DNA of 64,000 nucleotides, taken from the NCBI RefSeq assembly GCF_030265065.1, contig NC_080396.1:55445001-55509000 (forward strand), given 5' to 3'. The stretch's first letter is position 1. The number at the start of each line of letters is the position of its first letter. Origin of the DNA: Corythoichthys intestinalis (taxonomy: Eukaryota > Chordata > Actinopteri > Syngnathiformes > Syngnathidae). The position numbers were made by a program, and so were the translations under genes. The notes beneath the pieces were generated by a model, which saw nothing but the letters and a program-made list of their open reading frames with translations, was not told the DNA's origin and ran no database searches. Shown in pieces: positions 35,806-47,400 of the stretch.

Positions 35806-36259
35806 CATATATGTGTATTCTGTGTTGCATATTTGACTCCTTTTAGTAGGCTTTGCGCCTGTGAATGGAGCAGACTTGTGGGCACACCTTCTGAGTGGCA
35901 ACCATGACGTTCAATAGTTGGTCAGTTCATGAGCTGCATGAGTAAACTAAGTAAGGTCGTGATTCCTCTTCGGAAAGTGCACCCCCAAGTGTTTGCACTT
36001 GGGGGTGCACCTTTTGAGGGACAACCATAACTTGACATAGTTGGGTGAATTCAAATGTGAGTGTTATGTTAATAAACACACAAAACAGTGAGCCCTCCTG
36101 ATCTGCCTACTAAAAGGAAGTTAAATTTCTTATTTAAATCTCGCAAGCGCCAGAAAAACTTGAAACAAATAATCAATTATTATACAAATAATCGATTATT
36201 AGATTATAAGAGCCACATGTGGCTCCAGAGCCACTGGTTGCAGACCCCTGTTTTAGGGC

Positions 36260-37270
36260 AATCAGATCTAGTTTGGCTGTCTCGTGGCAAGTAACATGGT
36301 TCTTGGTTCTTCCTGGACTGACGAAAGACTGACACTCAACCAGAGGGGATAAACAAACAAGCTGCACACTTCATATCTGGAAACAATTTCTATCATTGGC
36401 AATCATAGACATCAAATCCATATTAAAACGAATGGCTGGCATTGAATGATCTTGTTTTATTGCCATTGACAGCAAAAGAAGTCCAATCCATTTAGAATGT
36501 GAGGTATGGCAGCAACCGTAGTCTAAATGGATTGGACAAGTGGTAAGAGGCCAAAGTTATTGTGTGGTAAATGTAAAATCCGTTCCTTTCTGAAGCAACT
36601 CAGGTTCGTCTATCACTGTCAATAGCAGCCATTGAGTTGACGTTAACCTGAAAAATATGCAAGCTTGGGGCATGCGGGAGAATGCCTGATAACCTGGAGA
36701 AACCCATTCAAAAAGTTCGTTTCGAAACCATTTTTAAAAGCCCACTAACACTATTCATGCTTGCAACAACTTGTGCACCATGCTAAAGGTGAGTGTAGTT
36801 GGTTGCAGTGCTTAGCGAACACTAAAGAGAACGCACAAATCTATTCATCTATAAAATGCTAATAATGCCTGCAAGGTTGCAGAGCTGCGTGTCAATATAC
36901 TACTAAATAATGTCATACGTACCACCTGCAATATTTGATCCAGGAAGGAACGCTCTTGCTCGTCGGTGTCTATTACTTCGACCTTTGTTTTTCCCAGAAA
37001 CCCAATGCCATATATTGCGCTTCACTGCCACCTGTTGGTTGGAATCAGGAAATGTTAAGGGAGTATAAAAAAAACTATCCCTTTTGAATCGCTGTCTATT
37101 CAACGGACATAAATGATGAATTACCTAAACTCTCTGTTGAAATGACAGTTTGAATGTTTTAACAGAAATAACCTTAGTCTGCCGTAGTGTGGAAGTGATC
37201 TGCTGTATTTCCTTATTTTTGTATGCCATTGTGTTGGAATTACACAAAATCACAATGAGGAGAAGCAGAT
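36260..37270. other. Intergenic stretch without a supported gene
   Basis: It contains a fragment of a fish repeat (AATCCATTTAGAATG and TAAATGGATTGGACA, also at 14760-14830). Open frames such as that at 36903-37103 (minus) have no recognisable domain or splice context. Confidence 0.3.
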
Positions 37271-37600
37271 ACAGTGGGGCAAATAAGTATTTAGTCAACC
37301 ACCAATTGTGCAAGTTTTCGTACTTGAAAAGATTTAGAGGTCTGTAATTGTCAACATGGGTAAACCTCAACCATGAGAGACAGAATGTGGGGAAAAAACA
37401 GAAAATCACATTGTTTGATTTTTAAAGAATTTATTTCCAAATTAGAGTGGAAAATAAGTATTTGGTCACCTACAAACGAGCAAGATTTCTGGCTGTCATA
37501 AAGGTCTAACTTCTTCTAATGAGGTCTAACGAGGCGCCACTCGTTACCTGTATTAATGGCACCTGTTTTTAACTCAATAGGTAAAACGCGTTGTGTAAAG

Positions 37601-38774
37601 CACAGGTGTCAAACCGATTCCAGAAAGGGCCAAGTGGGTGCTGGATTTTGTTCAAACCGACACAACGCAGAGAGTTTAACCAATGAACTTCCTGCTGAAA
37701 CAAGCAGCACCTGACAAAGTTTAACTGATTACCAGTGATGGCCAAATGAAGCCTCATGAAGCAATGAAGCTTTGCAGCCAATTGGTTTGCACATGTAGCA
37801 AAGCTTCATGGTGCTTCATTTACCCTATGGCGCCATCAAGTGGTCTAGAAGCCCAAGAGGTCAACATTGTTAAGAATTCAATTGCTATTTGCTTAAGACA
37901 AAGATATGAATGTGCTTGTGTTAGTAATTTAGTATGTCAACAAAATACAACAAGTGCTAAGGGTAATTTGTTATTCATTTTTATTTAGAAATAATAGCTT
38001 TCCCACAGTGGCTGGCTTTAAACGGTTTCTTATTTTTGTGGACAATATTTCACCAGCTTTAGAAAATATTCTTTCACAAGGCACAGATGAAGCTAGGGTG
38101 CAGAGAAATGTGAGTGCCAGTTTATATAAATTTGGGTAGGTATTCTTTTGTGCCTCCCAGTACACTAATGGATTGTTCGTTCTGCTGATGTTTGGTTCAG
38201 ATAGGTACACACACACTCACATTTATATAAAGTAGTTTTTCTCCCTTACCTTATTGAAAACAATCAAATCAAAATGTTCCCATACAGGGGAGGATCGCTT
38301 TTTTCGCGCAGGTTCCATTGCAAGCAAAGGACAAGGCTCAAAAAAAGGTTGCACTGGTTGCACTGTTGCGCACAGATGTAACAAGTACAGGAGCCCGAAA
38401 TCCACAAAATGTGAGATAACAGGCGATCGCCATTGCGTTTTGCAACCAATTTATACCGTAGTCTGTCCTGTTTTTGCAATGCGCGCCAAACGTTGGATCA
38501 CTTCCGAAGCGCTCACGTGATTCAGCCGGCCGCCGGCGAGGCTTCCCACGTCATCATTTCCGGGTTTTGCCAAAATGATGCGCGCCTCGCTACAGGCTTC
38601 GTGGAAACGCCCCTCCCATTACTCGACACAAGCTTCGGAACCTCGGCCCATTTCGTCCCATCACTACTGATTACACATGTAAAAGATCTAATTGGTGAAA
38701 AGGTGTCCTCTTCATTGGTTGGAAAGCAAACCTGCACCCACTTAGCCCTTTCTGGAATCGGTCTGACACCTGTG
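37601..38774. mobile_element. hAT MITE inserted in the Tc1 transposase
   Basis: The ends CACAGGTGTCAAACCGATTC and the complement GAATCGGTCTGACACCTGTG are inverted repeats. The 8-bp target duplication GTGTAAAG is perfect (37593-37600 and 38775-38782). Removing the element restores the expected Tc1 sequence GGTAAAACGCGTTGTGTAAAG into GAAATCAAC. It is itself split by the element at 37733-38666. Confidence 0.88.
37733..38666 (-). mobile_element. Innermost hAT element with BED and dimerisation-domain remnants
   Basis: The ends CAGTGATGG and TAGTGATGG (complement) are flanked by a perfect 8-bp duplication CTGATTAC (37725-37732 and 38667-38674). On the minus strand the segment near 38310 starts MEPARKKRSSPVWEHF, the start of a BED finger. 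38216-37971 encodes a hAT dimerisation tail (LASSVPCERIFSKAGEIL). The centre of the transposase is deleted, so it is non-autonomous. Confidence 0.85.
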
Positions 38775-39121
38775 GTGTAAAGAAATCAACTGTGGGAGCA
38801 ATTATTAGAAAATGGAAGACATACAAGACCACTGATAATCTCCCTCGATCTGGGGCTCCATACAAGATCTCGCCCCGTGGCGTCAAAATGATAACATGAA
38901 TGGTGAGCAAAAATCCCAGAACCACACGGGGGGACCTAGTGAATGACCAACAGAGAGCTGGGAGCACAGTAACAAGGCTACTATCAGTAACACAGTGCGC
39001 CGCCAGGGTCACTCAAATCCTGCACTGCCAGACATGTCCCCCTGCTGAAGAAAGTACACGTCTGCGGTTCGCCAGAGAGCATTTGGTTGATCCAGAAGAG
39101 GACTGGGAGAATGTGTTATAG

Positions 39122-39283
<162 letters not shown>

Positions 39284-39775
39284 TGATCTGTGTAAAGGAA
39301 AGAATGAATGTGGCCATGTATTGAGAGATTTTGAGTGAAAATCTCCTTCCATCAAGCAAGGGCATTGAAGATGAGACGTGGCTGGGTCTTTCAGCATGAC
39401 AATGATCCCAAACGCACAGCCAGGGCAACAAATGAGTGGCTTCGTAAGAAGAATTTCAGGGTCCTGGAGTGGCCTAGACAGTCTCCAGATCTCAACCCCA
39501 TAGAAAATCTGTGGAGGGAGTTGAAAGTCCGTGTTGCCCAACGACAGCCCCAAAACATCACTGCTCTAGAGGAGAGCTGCATTGAGGAAAGAGACAAAAT
39601 ACCAGCAACAGTGTGTGAAAAGCTTGTGAAGAGTTATAGAAAACATTTGGCCTCCGTTATTGCCAACAAAGGATACATAAGTATTGAAATGAACTTTTGG
39701 TATTGACCAAATACTTATTTTCCACCATGATTTGCAAATAAATTCTTTAAAAATCAAACAATGTGATTTTCAGTT

Positions 39776-39777
<2 letters not shown>

Positions 39778-39809
<32 letters not shown>
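39778..39809. repeat. Poly-C tract, 32 bp
   Basis: An uninterrupted run of about 32 C lies inside the right inverted repeat of the Tc1 element, where the left copy has GGGGAAAAAACAG. It may be partly an assembly or sequencing artefact. Confidence 0.85.
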
Positions 39810-40860
39810 ACATTCTCTCTCTCATGGTTGAGGTTTATCCATGTTGACATTTACAAGCCTAATATTTTCAACTGGGAGAACTTGCACAATTAGTGGTTGA
39901 CTAAATACTTATTTGCCCCACTGTATTTGAAACTGCAGGTTTAAAATTAGAGTGAATTTGTCGTAATAATTGAAATAAATATAAAAGAAGCTATATATTT
40001 GTTTCAGTTTAGTTCAGACTCAGAGATATTGTCATTTCATTATTTCAAGCCTGAATGATTGGTACAGTTGTAACTGTTTTATTCTTTTTTTTTTTTTTTT
40101 AACGAAAAACATGAGTAGCTCAGTGATGCACTTGGGCATGACGTCCACCCATGTATCAGAAGTTAAAGAGGCACCAAAGTAATTTTCCAATATTTGGACC
40201 TACGATAGCTTGAAAATTGAGTGTGCCCTGATTAAAGTATGTTATCAATGTTGTTTTGTTTATATTTGACTTCCATCACTTGTATAAGTGAACTCTCTCT
40301 GCAAATGGTAGGATTTTAAATTGTTCACAGAGTGACATAACACCGGTCCTTATTATGCAAGTACCTGCCCCCTTCGTTTTTTCTACATGCCCACTAAGAT
40401 TGTGAGTGTTGTGGAGGCAGGCAAACTTGTGACGAGTTGATCACTTCCTGGTTCTAAACTGAGGCATCAAACGTAACAGTGGAGAACTTTCACGGACTTG
40501 TACGCCTTCAGAAAAGGAAAAAAAAAAATTCTGGACCATTTAAAAAAACACTGTTAAATATAAAACTTAAAATATTATAAATATCAAATATTCAAATTGG
40601 ATCCAGTCAGCCACATATTATTGAGAATTGGGATTTTGCAGAAAGGCAGAAAAAAAGGACCAACTAAAATTGCTATACAAATGACATTCTGGGCACTTTC
40701 AAAAGTAAATGTCATGCAAACCTGGTAAAATAGCCTACAAGGTTATAAAAAATAATGTGTAAAAAAAGGCATAAAAAATACTAATTGCAGTATAACAATC
40801 CATTTTCTACAACTCACCTGTCAAAATATGAATAAAATTTTATGAATTGTTACTCCTGAA

Positions 40861-41221
40861 GTAGGCCTAATCACGAAATGGGTATTTATCTCGTGACACT
40901 TGTAGTAATCCAGAAAATTTCCATCTAAATCAGCAACAGTCCCTACAGCTCATGGCCAGCAAGCGGCACTTGGCACCCACGCAGTTTCGTAGGATTCTGT
41001 TGTTGGAAACTGCTCATCTGACAGGGTCAAAGTCCGCCACAAGAGAACGAGCGAAAAAAAAAAAAAGTTCTATCAAAGTAGGCCTATGCACACGCTGGGC
41101 ATTCATGTCGTGACACTTGTAGCAATCCAGAAAATTCCCGATCCAAATAAGCAACAGTTCCTAAGGGCAACCGGCACTTCCTGCTAAGCAATTACACTAT
41201 TTCGTAGGATTTTGTTGCTGG
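40861..41221. repeat. Diverged direct repeat, two copies of about 145 bp
   Basis: 40861-41010 and 41079-41221 share GTAGGCCTA, TCGTGACACTTGTAG, AATCCAGAAAATT and TTTCGTAGGATT in the same order. Non-coding; located 290 bp upstream of the first CABYR-like gene. The rest of 39930-41320 shows no gene. Confidence 0.65.
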
Positions 41222-41320
41222 AACTTGGTTCGATTAGCTTAGTCTTGAAGCCTATTGTGTGACATGTCTGTAGGTCCATAAATGACAAATATGCACTAGA
41301 CTTTATTTTATATTCATACA

Positions 41321-41375
41321 TCACACAGCCCTGTGATGTCACACAACCTTCTTGAGCAAGGTGATGTCACATAAG
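41321..41375 (+). promoter_or_regulatory. Proximal promoter block of CABYR-like gene 1
   Basis: CACAGCCCTGTGATGTCACA and a second GGTGATGTCACA about 40 bp later lie about 140 bp upstream of the ATG. The same pair with similar spacing is found before the second gene (44211-44275). TGATGTCA is a one-base variant of the CRE (TGACGTCA), the site used by CREM in the male germ line. Confidence 0.4.
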
Positions 41376-41512
41376 ATGCTTCATTGGGTCTAATGACATT
41401 ACCCTTTTCATCTGTTCTGAATCCATCTCAAATTTACTGTTGATCTTTGTTAGGGTGCTCAGGTTTATGAGCGTATTCTTTCGGCTTGATAGTGTGCTTG
41501 GTCGTAATCTAA

Positions 41513-43025
41513 ATGGATGTTATACCGTATGGCATTAGAAGTCAGCTTGAGTGTATTTCTCGCGCGGTGCTACTGTCACAGCCAGTTGACATCACCAAAT
41601 TTTTAGAAGCGCATCTGATGCAAATGGTACAATTCGGAGGCTCTGACCAAACAGATCTTAAAGAGGTAGCATTTCGCTATCAGGAGCAATGGGGTAAGTC
41701 CGACTGCTTTTAGATTTTACATGTAAAGAAACTAAAAATTGATTTGTGTCCCTGTCTAATGGAGCTTTAAATATCATGGAGGAGAGATTACTTTGTATAT
41801 CTTTTGAATTCTGTTGGAAAGATGACTATTTTGGAATGCATTTTATCATGCTGTTCATTTTTGTATTTTGTATTTTTATTTTTTATTTTTTTTACTGTAT
41901 ATATTATTACCGTACTTATGTGTCTACGTTTCAACCAATGTTTAATGTGGGTGGTTTCTGCTGCAACCGTATCACTTATTTGGGGCATTGATTGATTGAC
42001 TGATTGATTGATTGATTGATTGATTGATTAATTGTTTCATTCATTAAGTGAATATAGGAATACACTTTCTAATTGTCCTCCATTCTCGATCAAGAGGATG
42101 GAAAAAAATCAATCCATCATACTAAAGGGTCCAAAGAATTGATGTTGAAGGTTTTGGCACGCAAAATTAGTTGACAGTTCTATCACGTGATGCCACTGGT
42201 GTTTGTATGAAAAGGATTGATATGTACTTTTGACGTGGGATAAAATATTTGCAATATTTAAACAATCTGACAATAGTTAGATACTCCAGTGATCTACTTA
42301 CCATGTGTAATTCTATGTTTTCCTTTGTAGAGAGCGACTTCTTGATGACCATCAGCAGACAGAGAGAAATTGCAGAGATAGGAGTCAGACTGTCTTCTTC
42401 CTCACGGTCCATATCCAGATCATTGACTCTGTTGGGGGCAGAGAAACTTGCAGTACCACAGTCATTGCCATATGAAGAGATCCCCCTGTCTGGTTCAGTG
42501 GAAATATGTGGATCATCACAGAAAAAAAAGCAACAACAGGCTTTTGCAGTCAGGGTCCCCAGTCAAAAGGAAACAAAAGTGGCTAAAAAGTCTCCGGCGC
42601 CCATCGTCATACAGCTGTCAAATAAACCTTCCCCAGGGACTAAAACAAGAGTCGTATGTAGTGAACACTCCAAGGAGGAGAAGAAAGTGCCGCAGACCGT
42701 CAAATATCCTCAACAAGAGGTTTCACCCACTCACCTACCGAAAGCATCACCACAAAAGAAGACGAGGGCCAAAAAGACGCCAAAAACAAACACTGACAAT
42801 TTTACCTGCACATTGGAAGACTGCTTATATCATAAATCCAAAGATCAGTCTGATCAAGACAAAAGAATGGAGGTAGTCAGACCTGCTACAGTGCAAACAG
42901 TCCACAAGTATCGTGGTGTTAAAAAACCTGAGATAGGCCCTGGGTCTGAGATAAGGATTCCGTATAGACCCAAAGGAGGGATGATTTTTGATCCAGAACT
43001 CATGTCATTGAGTCCTAAGGTATAG
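41513..43025 (+). CDS. CABYR-like protein with RII-alpha (R2D2) docking domain, compact copy
   Basis: Two exons, 41513-41693 and 42331-43025, join in phase (GGG|GTAAGT donor, TTTGTAG acceptor) to 291 residues. Residues 4-45 (IPYGIRSQLECISRAVLLSQ, DITKFLEAHLMQM) align with the CABYR dimerisation/docking domain (VPYGLKTLLEGISRAVL). This fold binds amphipathic helices of A-kinase anchoring and radial-spoke type proteins in the sperm flagellum. Exon 2 starts ESDFLMTISRQREIAEIG, then is basic and disordered, and ends with [18 protein letters not shown], a motif repeated near the end of the neighbouring gene. AATAAA is at 43097-43102. A CRE-like block lies 140 bp upstream. A role in sperm is inferred from the domain and promoter only. 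SPA17 and ropporin match less well. Confidence 0.72.
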
Positions 43026-43109
43026 TCCGCGACTATGATGTTTAGAATGTTATTGCATTTAAAATTCCATCACCCCCCAGTTGCTTATTCTAATCAAATA
43101 AAGTTAGAG

Positions 43110-44200
43110 TGAGAACAAACCTTTAATGGCTTATAATTGCTCTGCAAGTACACATAGGAATGACAGAAAGGAATTCATGAAAAAAATGTGATGTGCAACA
43201 CTGCATGATTAAAAGATGAATGTTACTTTCAGATATACATGGTACTTTTTTTTACCTATAGAATGCTTCTAGCTCCTTTTAAAACTGCATTTAGCAGCAT
43301 TTGTGGCTCTTGTGCAATTTGGACAATGTTAAGGCTAGGACCTCAACTATTTACTAATTGTGGATGCTACAATGACAGATGTGTCTGTTAATGCACGAAA
43401 TGCACAGGCAAAAACATTTGTCTTATTTGCTTAACATGGTTTTATTATACAACATGATGGCAAATAACATGTTTCCTCATCTCCACTCAAACACAGTAGA
43501 TATAATGTTGAAAACTGATGGCCACAGTGCATTGATGGAAACAGACTATTTGCCTAATCCATACAAATGCCTTAGTGAGAAGACTTGCTGTGTTTGACAT
43601 TAACAGGTTTATCAAAAGAAAATAAAACAAACAAACAAAAAAAAACGTTTATACGGACTATCATCATGCGTCATTATGCAGTAGTATTTGTATCAAAAAA
43701 GTTTTAATACACCTTAGTTCTGCACACACAAAAATCCACCCATAAAGGTTTCTTTTAGTTCTCAACGCAACATAGAAAAAGTTGGTCACAAGTTTTGGCA
43801 CACACCTGGAGCAACATGATATTGATTCCGAGATACCTTACACCTTTAAGTAGAGAAAAAGCATCAGCAAAAGAATCTTGAAAATTGTGAATAAAAAGAC
43901 CCAAACAACTGTGTGATAATAGTTCAGCGTGTGTTTGTTGGGTTATTGCTTACAGAAACTTTTTTAGTTTGCTAGTGTGAGATGAGCTTTCCGCCCTGCT
44001 GTCCATAGTTTGACCAAAGGAGGATTGTTACTTTCATATTATAAATGTGCCCTTTGAAAGATTTGTCAAATAACAAAAAGAAGTATAATCACGCAACACG
44101 GTTCCTCAAAAAAAGCTTGATCAGGATTTACCTGATAAAGCCAATCAAGAAGAACTGTGCAGCACTATGTGGAAAAATTTAGCTTTCAATTTTGATAGGT
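43110..44200. other. Spacer between the tandem CABYR-like genes
   Basis: AT-rich DNA with no supported exon. The frame at 43379-43597 has no matching features. I see no transposon boundaries here. Confidence 0.3.
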
Positions 44201-44210
44201 AACACAATGA

Positions 44211-44275
44211 CAACATACAGCCCTGTGATGCAATGTGACCTCATGGCTGGGTGATGTCACACAATATGACACAAC
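44211..44275 (+). promoter_or_regulatory. Proximal promoter block of CABYR-like gene 2
   Basis: ACAGCCCTGTGATG followed by GGTGATGTCACACAA repeats the block before gene 1 and lies about 170 bp upstream of the ATG at 44440. One of the two CRE-like sites is eroded (GATGCAATGTGAC). Confidence 0.4.
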
Positions 44276-44439
44276 TACTTACATCCATTGAGATATGCAT
44301 TTAAAAGCAATTGTTGATCCCTGACACCGTCTTTGTTTCTTGTTATGAGAGGAGTGTCAGAGTGATCATGTTCTGAAAACCTAAGCCAACCTAAAAACAC
44401 AAGGATTTTTTAAAGAACCAACGTTTATTATTTTTTAAA

Positions 44440-47400
44440 ATGGATTCCACGAATCCGTTATCGTTTGGTGTCAAAAGCCTGATAGAGTGTACATCCAGGA
44501 CAACAATATTAACCCAACCGGATGACATTCCAAAATGTCTAGAAACACATTTAACCCACATGTCAAGGTTTGGAGGCGCAAACCTAAACGATAACGAGGT
44601 TGCCTTTCGCTTTCAAGAACAATGGGGTAAGTTTATTGTCTCCTTGTGCAAATTCAAACCCGACTAAATATATAATTCCTAAATGGAACCTTGGTGACCA
44701 TGACTCATACAAATAATTTTTTTTACATGTATATCAGCACATGCAACACTGATCCGTATGAACGAGCATTGATATATTTGTTTTCATAATAATTTGTGCG
44801 TAGTCATAGGAGTAACTCTGCCTGTGTGTGACCTTAAATAAAAACTGTACAATAAAACAAAAATCTGATAATAATGAAATAATAATCGGACATAGCTGAA
44901 ATTTCTAATCTTATTGCATATCTGAAAATTACACATTTACAGGATAGCACATATCTTACCTGCCTCTTTTCTGGTAGATTTGTTTTGGACCTATTTGGAT
45001 TTTTTTATTGAGCCCTTTGTAGGATGTCAGGATTTAAATATATATATATATATATTTCCATTACCTTTATAGTAGTCATAGTTGTAGTCGTAGTTGTAGT
45101 AGTAGCTGTAGTAGTACTAGTGACAGCAGCAGCAGTAGTGTGAAACCAGGTGAAGTATAGCAAACGAGAAGGTTTCTCATCCAAAGAAGAAAGTTCCTCA
45201 TCCAAATGAGAATGTTACTCACCCAAAAGAAAATGAAATACACAGCCTGGGGAAGGCTTTCATGAGAAATAGTTTCCTTTAAGAAAACTGGAGAGCAACA
45301 ATCACTCACATGCAAACCATGAAAGGACTCAGGTACTCAGACATGCTGAGAGCTTTGCATGGTGACTTTTCAAGGTGCTTTGAGGATTTCACAACAATGG
45401 TTGGTGAAATGCACATGTTTTCTCTCCCTTTGCCTGCAGTGTGCGAGATGCATCCAGTTATGTCCTACTGGAACTCATTGACCTGCTCTCTGAAGCAGTA
45501 ATAGCAGAGCACCCTAAGTCTGGATCTCTGCTGGATTTTTACTCTTCTCTCAGGGAGAACTTTACTAACATTAGGAAGCATGTTTAAAAATGCTTTTTCT
45601 TTTTGGCTCTACCTGCATTTGTAAACAAATCATTTTCAGTGATGAAATTGACAAAATCCAGATTTTGCACTGGGCTCTGAAACAAGATATAGATCCTCTC
45701 TCACTGATGATCATCTCTCAGCTGTGCTTTGCATCTCCACTTCAAACGTTCAACCTGACTTTAACGCACTCGTTAAATCCCAGGAGAGATTAGATTCCTC
45801 TCACTGAACAAGGAAAAAAAACATACCAAATGAGGTGGTTAGACCACAATTGTAGGCATGTTAAGGCGCCAGATAGCAGTGAACTGGAACACTTTATCTG
45901 GAAGACTTTTTTCCCCTCAAAATCACACTTTAATGACATTTCAATATGTTGTTTCTTAGTTAATCTTTGTAGCTTAAAGATGATGATGTAATATCTTTAA
46001 AATGATCAGAACCTTTACATAATTTTCCAACAGTACATTGGTACCTCTACTTACGAAATTAATTGTTTCTGGAAGTAGTTTCTTAACCTGAAAGTTCTGC
46101 AAGTAGAGACGCGTTTTCCATTTAAATGCCCTAATCTGTTCCAAGCCCCACAAAATTCAAACATAAATCTTTTATAATGCATAAAAATGCATCAAGACAT
46201 GTTACAATTAGATTATGCACAATAAACACAAAATGAGAGTTGTCCATAATGTAAAAAAACAACAATAGACTAAAGAATAAAAGTTAAGACACTCATCTAA
46301 AGCTGTCGGAACACGAGGGGCAAATGAAGAGGACGCTGGGATACATAAATACACATACAGTATAGGTCACTATTAGCCAATTGGATGCCAGGAATGCTTG
46401 GCAATAGTGGCAGAGCAGCTATATGCATGTTACGTTCAGTAAACTCTGGGAGCAGTGAGTGCCAGACATAATGTATTTTTGCCTTTTGTATCCTGAAATT
46501 TATTTCGTAACAAGAGGCAATATTTTCCCGTTGAGGTGTGTCTTAACCTGAAAATTCTGTATGTAGAGATGTTCTTAAGTAGAGGTACCACTGTATACCA
46601 ATTTTAAATGTGTTTTTTAGTGAATGTAACTGAAAATGCACAAATAGTAAAACATGTTAACATTTTGTCTACCATTGTCATTGTTTTGAAGATTTCTTGT
46701 CAATAAATTAACATTTTTTTAAGGCAACAACTTTTTCATTGCATAACTTTAACAAATAATCTAGCCTGCTTGCAAAGCAATACTATGTACTGCCTAATTT
46801 TTTTTTTAATATAGGAGCAATAAAAAGGAATAAAACAGGATGAACGAAAAAGGCCCCAAAATTTGGAGAGGCGTCCTTTCTTGATTTTTTTTTTTTTTTT
46901 TCCAGAAGAGACTAGCTTTAATTACATTTAAATATTTTTTCAGAACATCATACAGTCATGTTAAAAATTAACTAGTTTTAGCTGGGTTCCACCAGGGCAA
47001 CACATCTGTTAGCCCATATATAAATCTTACGGTGTCCAACTATGGATAACCAGTTTCAGCCCATGCCTACTTAGCCAAAACAAAACCTAAACCAAAAAAA
47101 AAGGACATTACAAAACCTTAGTGACGCCACCCTTAGGGTTAGTTGGCACCTGTTTGCTCCCAACTTCCTACTTTTAATGTTCATCAAGCATATCCAGAAA
47201 TTATCCAGCAATCTGGATTTACAGTATCACAAATAACAATCATAAAGTGTCACTTCGATTTTTTTATTTTAAATTATTGGTACAGTGTAAGGCGGTCGGA
47301 GGAGACGGCGGGTTAGGAGGTAGAAGAGGATACGGTGAGCCATGTTCTGCCTAATTTAACAATTGCATTTAATTAGACACATGTAAAACAAATAAATCAT

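Larger units (their letters stand above)
34879..36250. mobile_element. hAT MITE carrying two nested insertions
   Basis: The outer ends CAGGGGTCGGCAACC and reverse complement CAGGGGTCTGCAACC are inverted repeats. The flanks TTGTAGGG and TTTTAGGG match at 6 of 8 positions. The interior is interrupted by the element at 35011-35805. Non-coding. Confidence 0.7.

Noticed and set aside
36770-36820. MLKVSVVGCSA start resembling a THAP finger
   Set aside because: Only about 11 residues before a stop; too short to support a THAP remnant.
36903-37103. Minus-strand frame as a possible gene fragment
   Set aside because: Sixty-six codons with no family features and no exon borders in phase.
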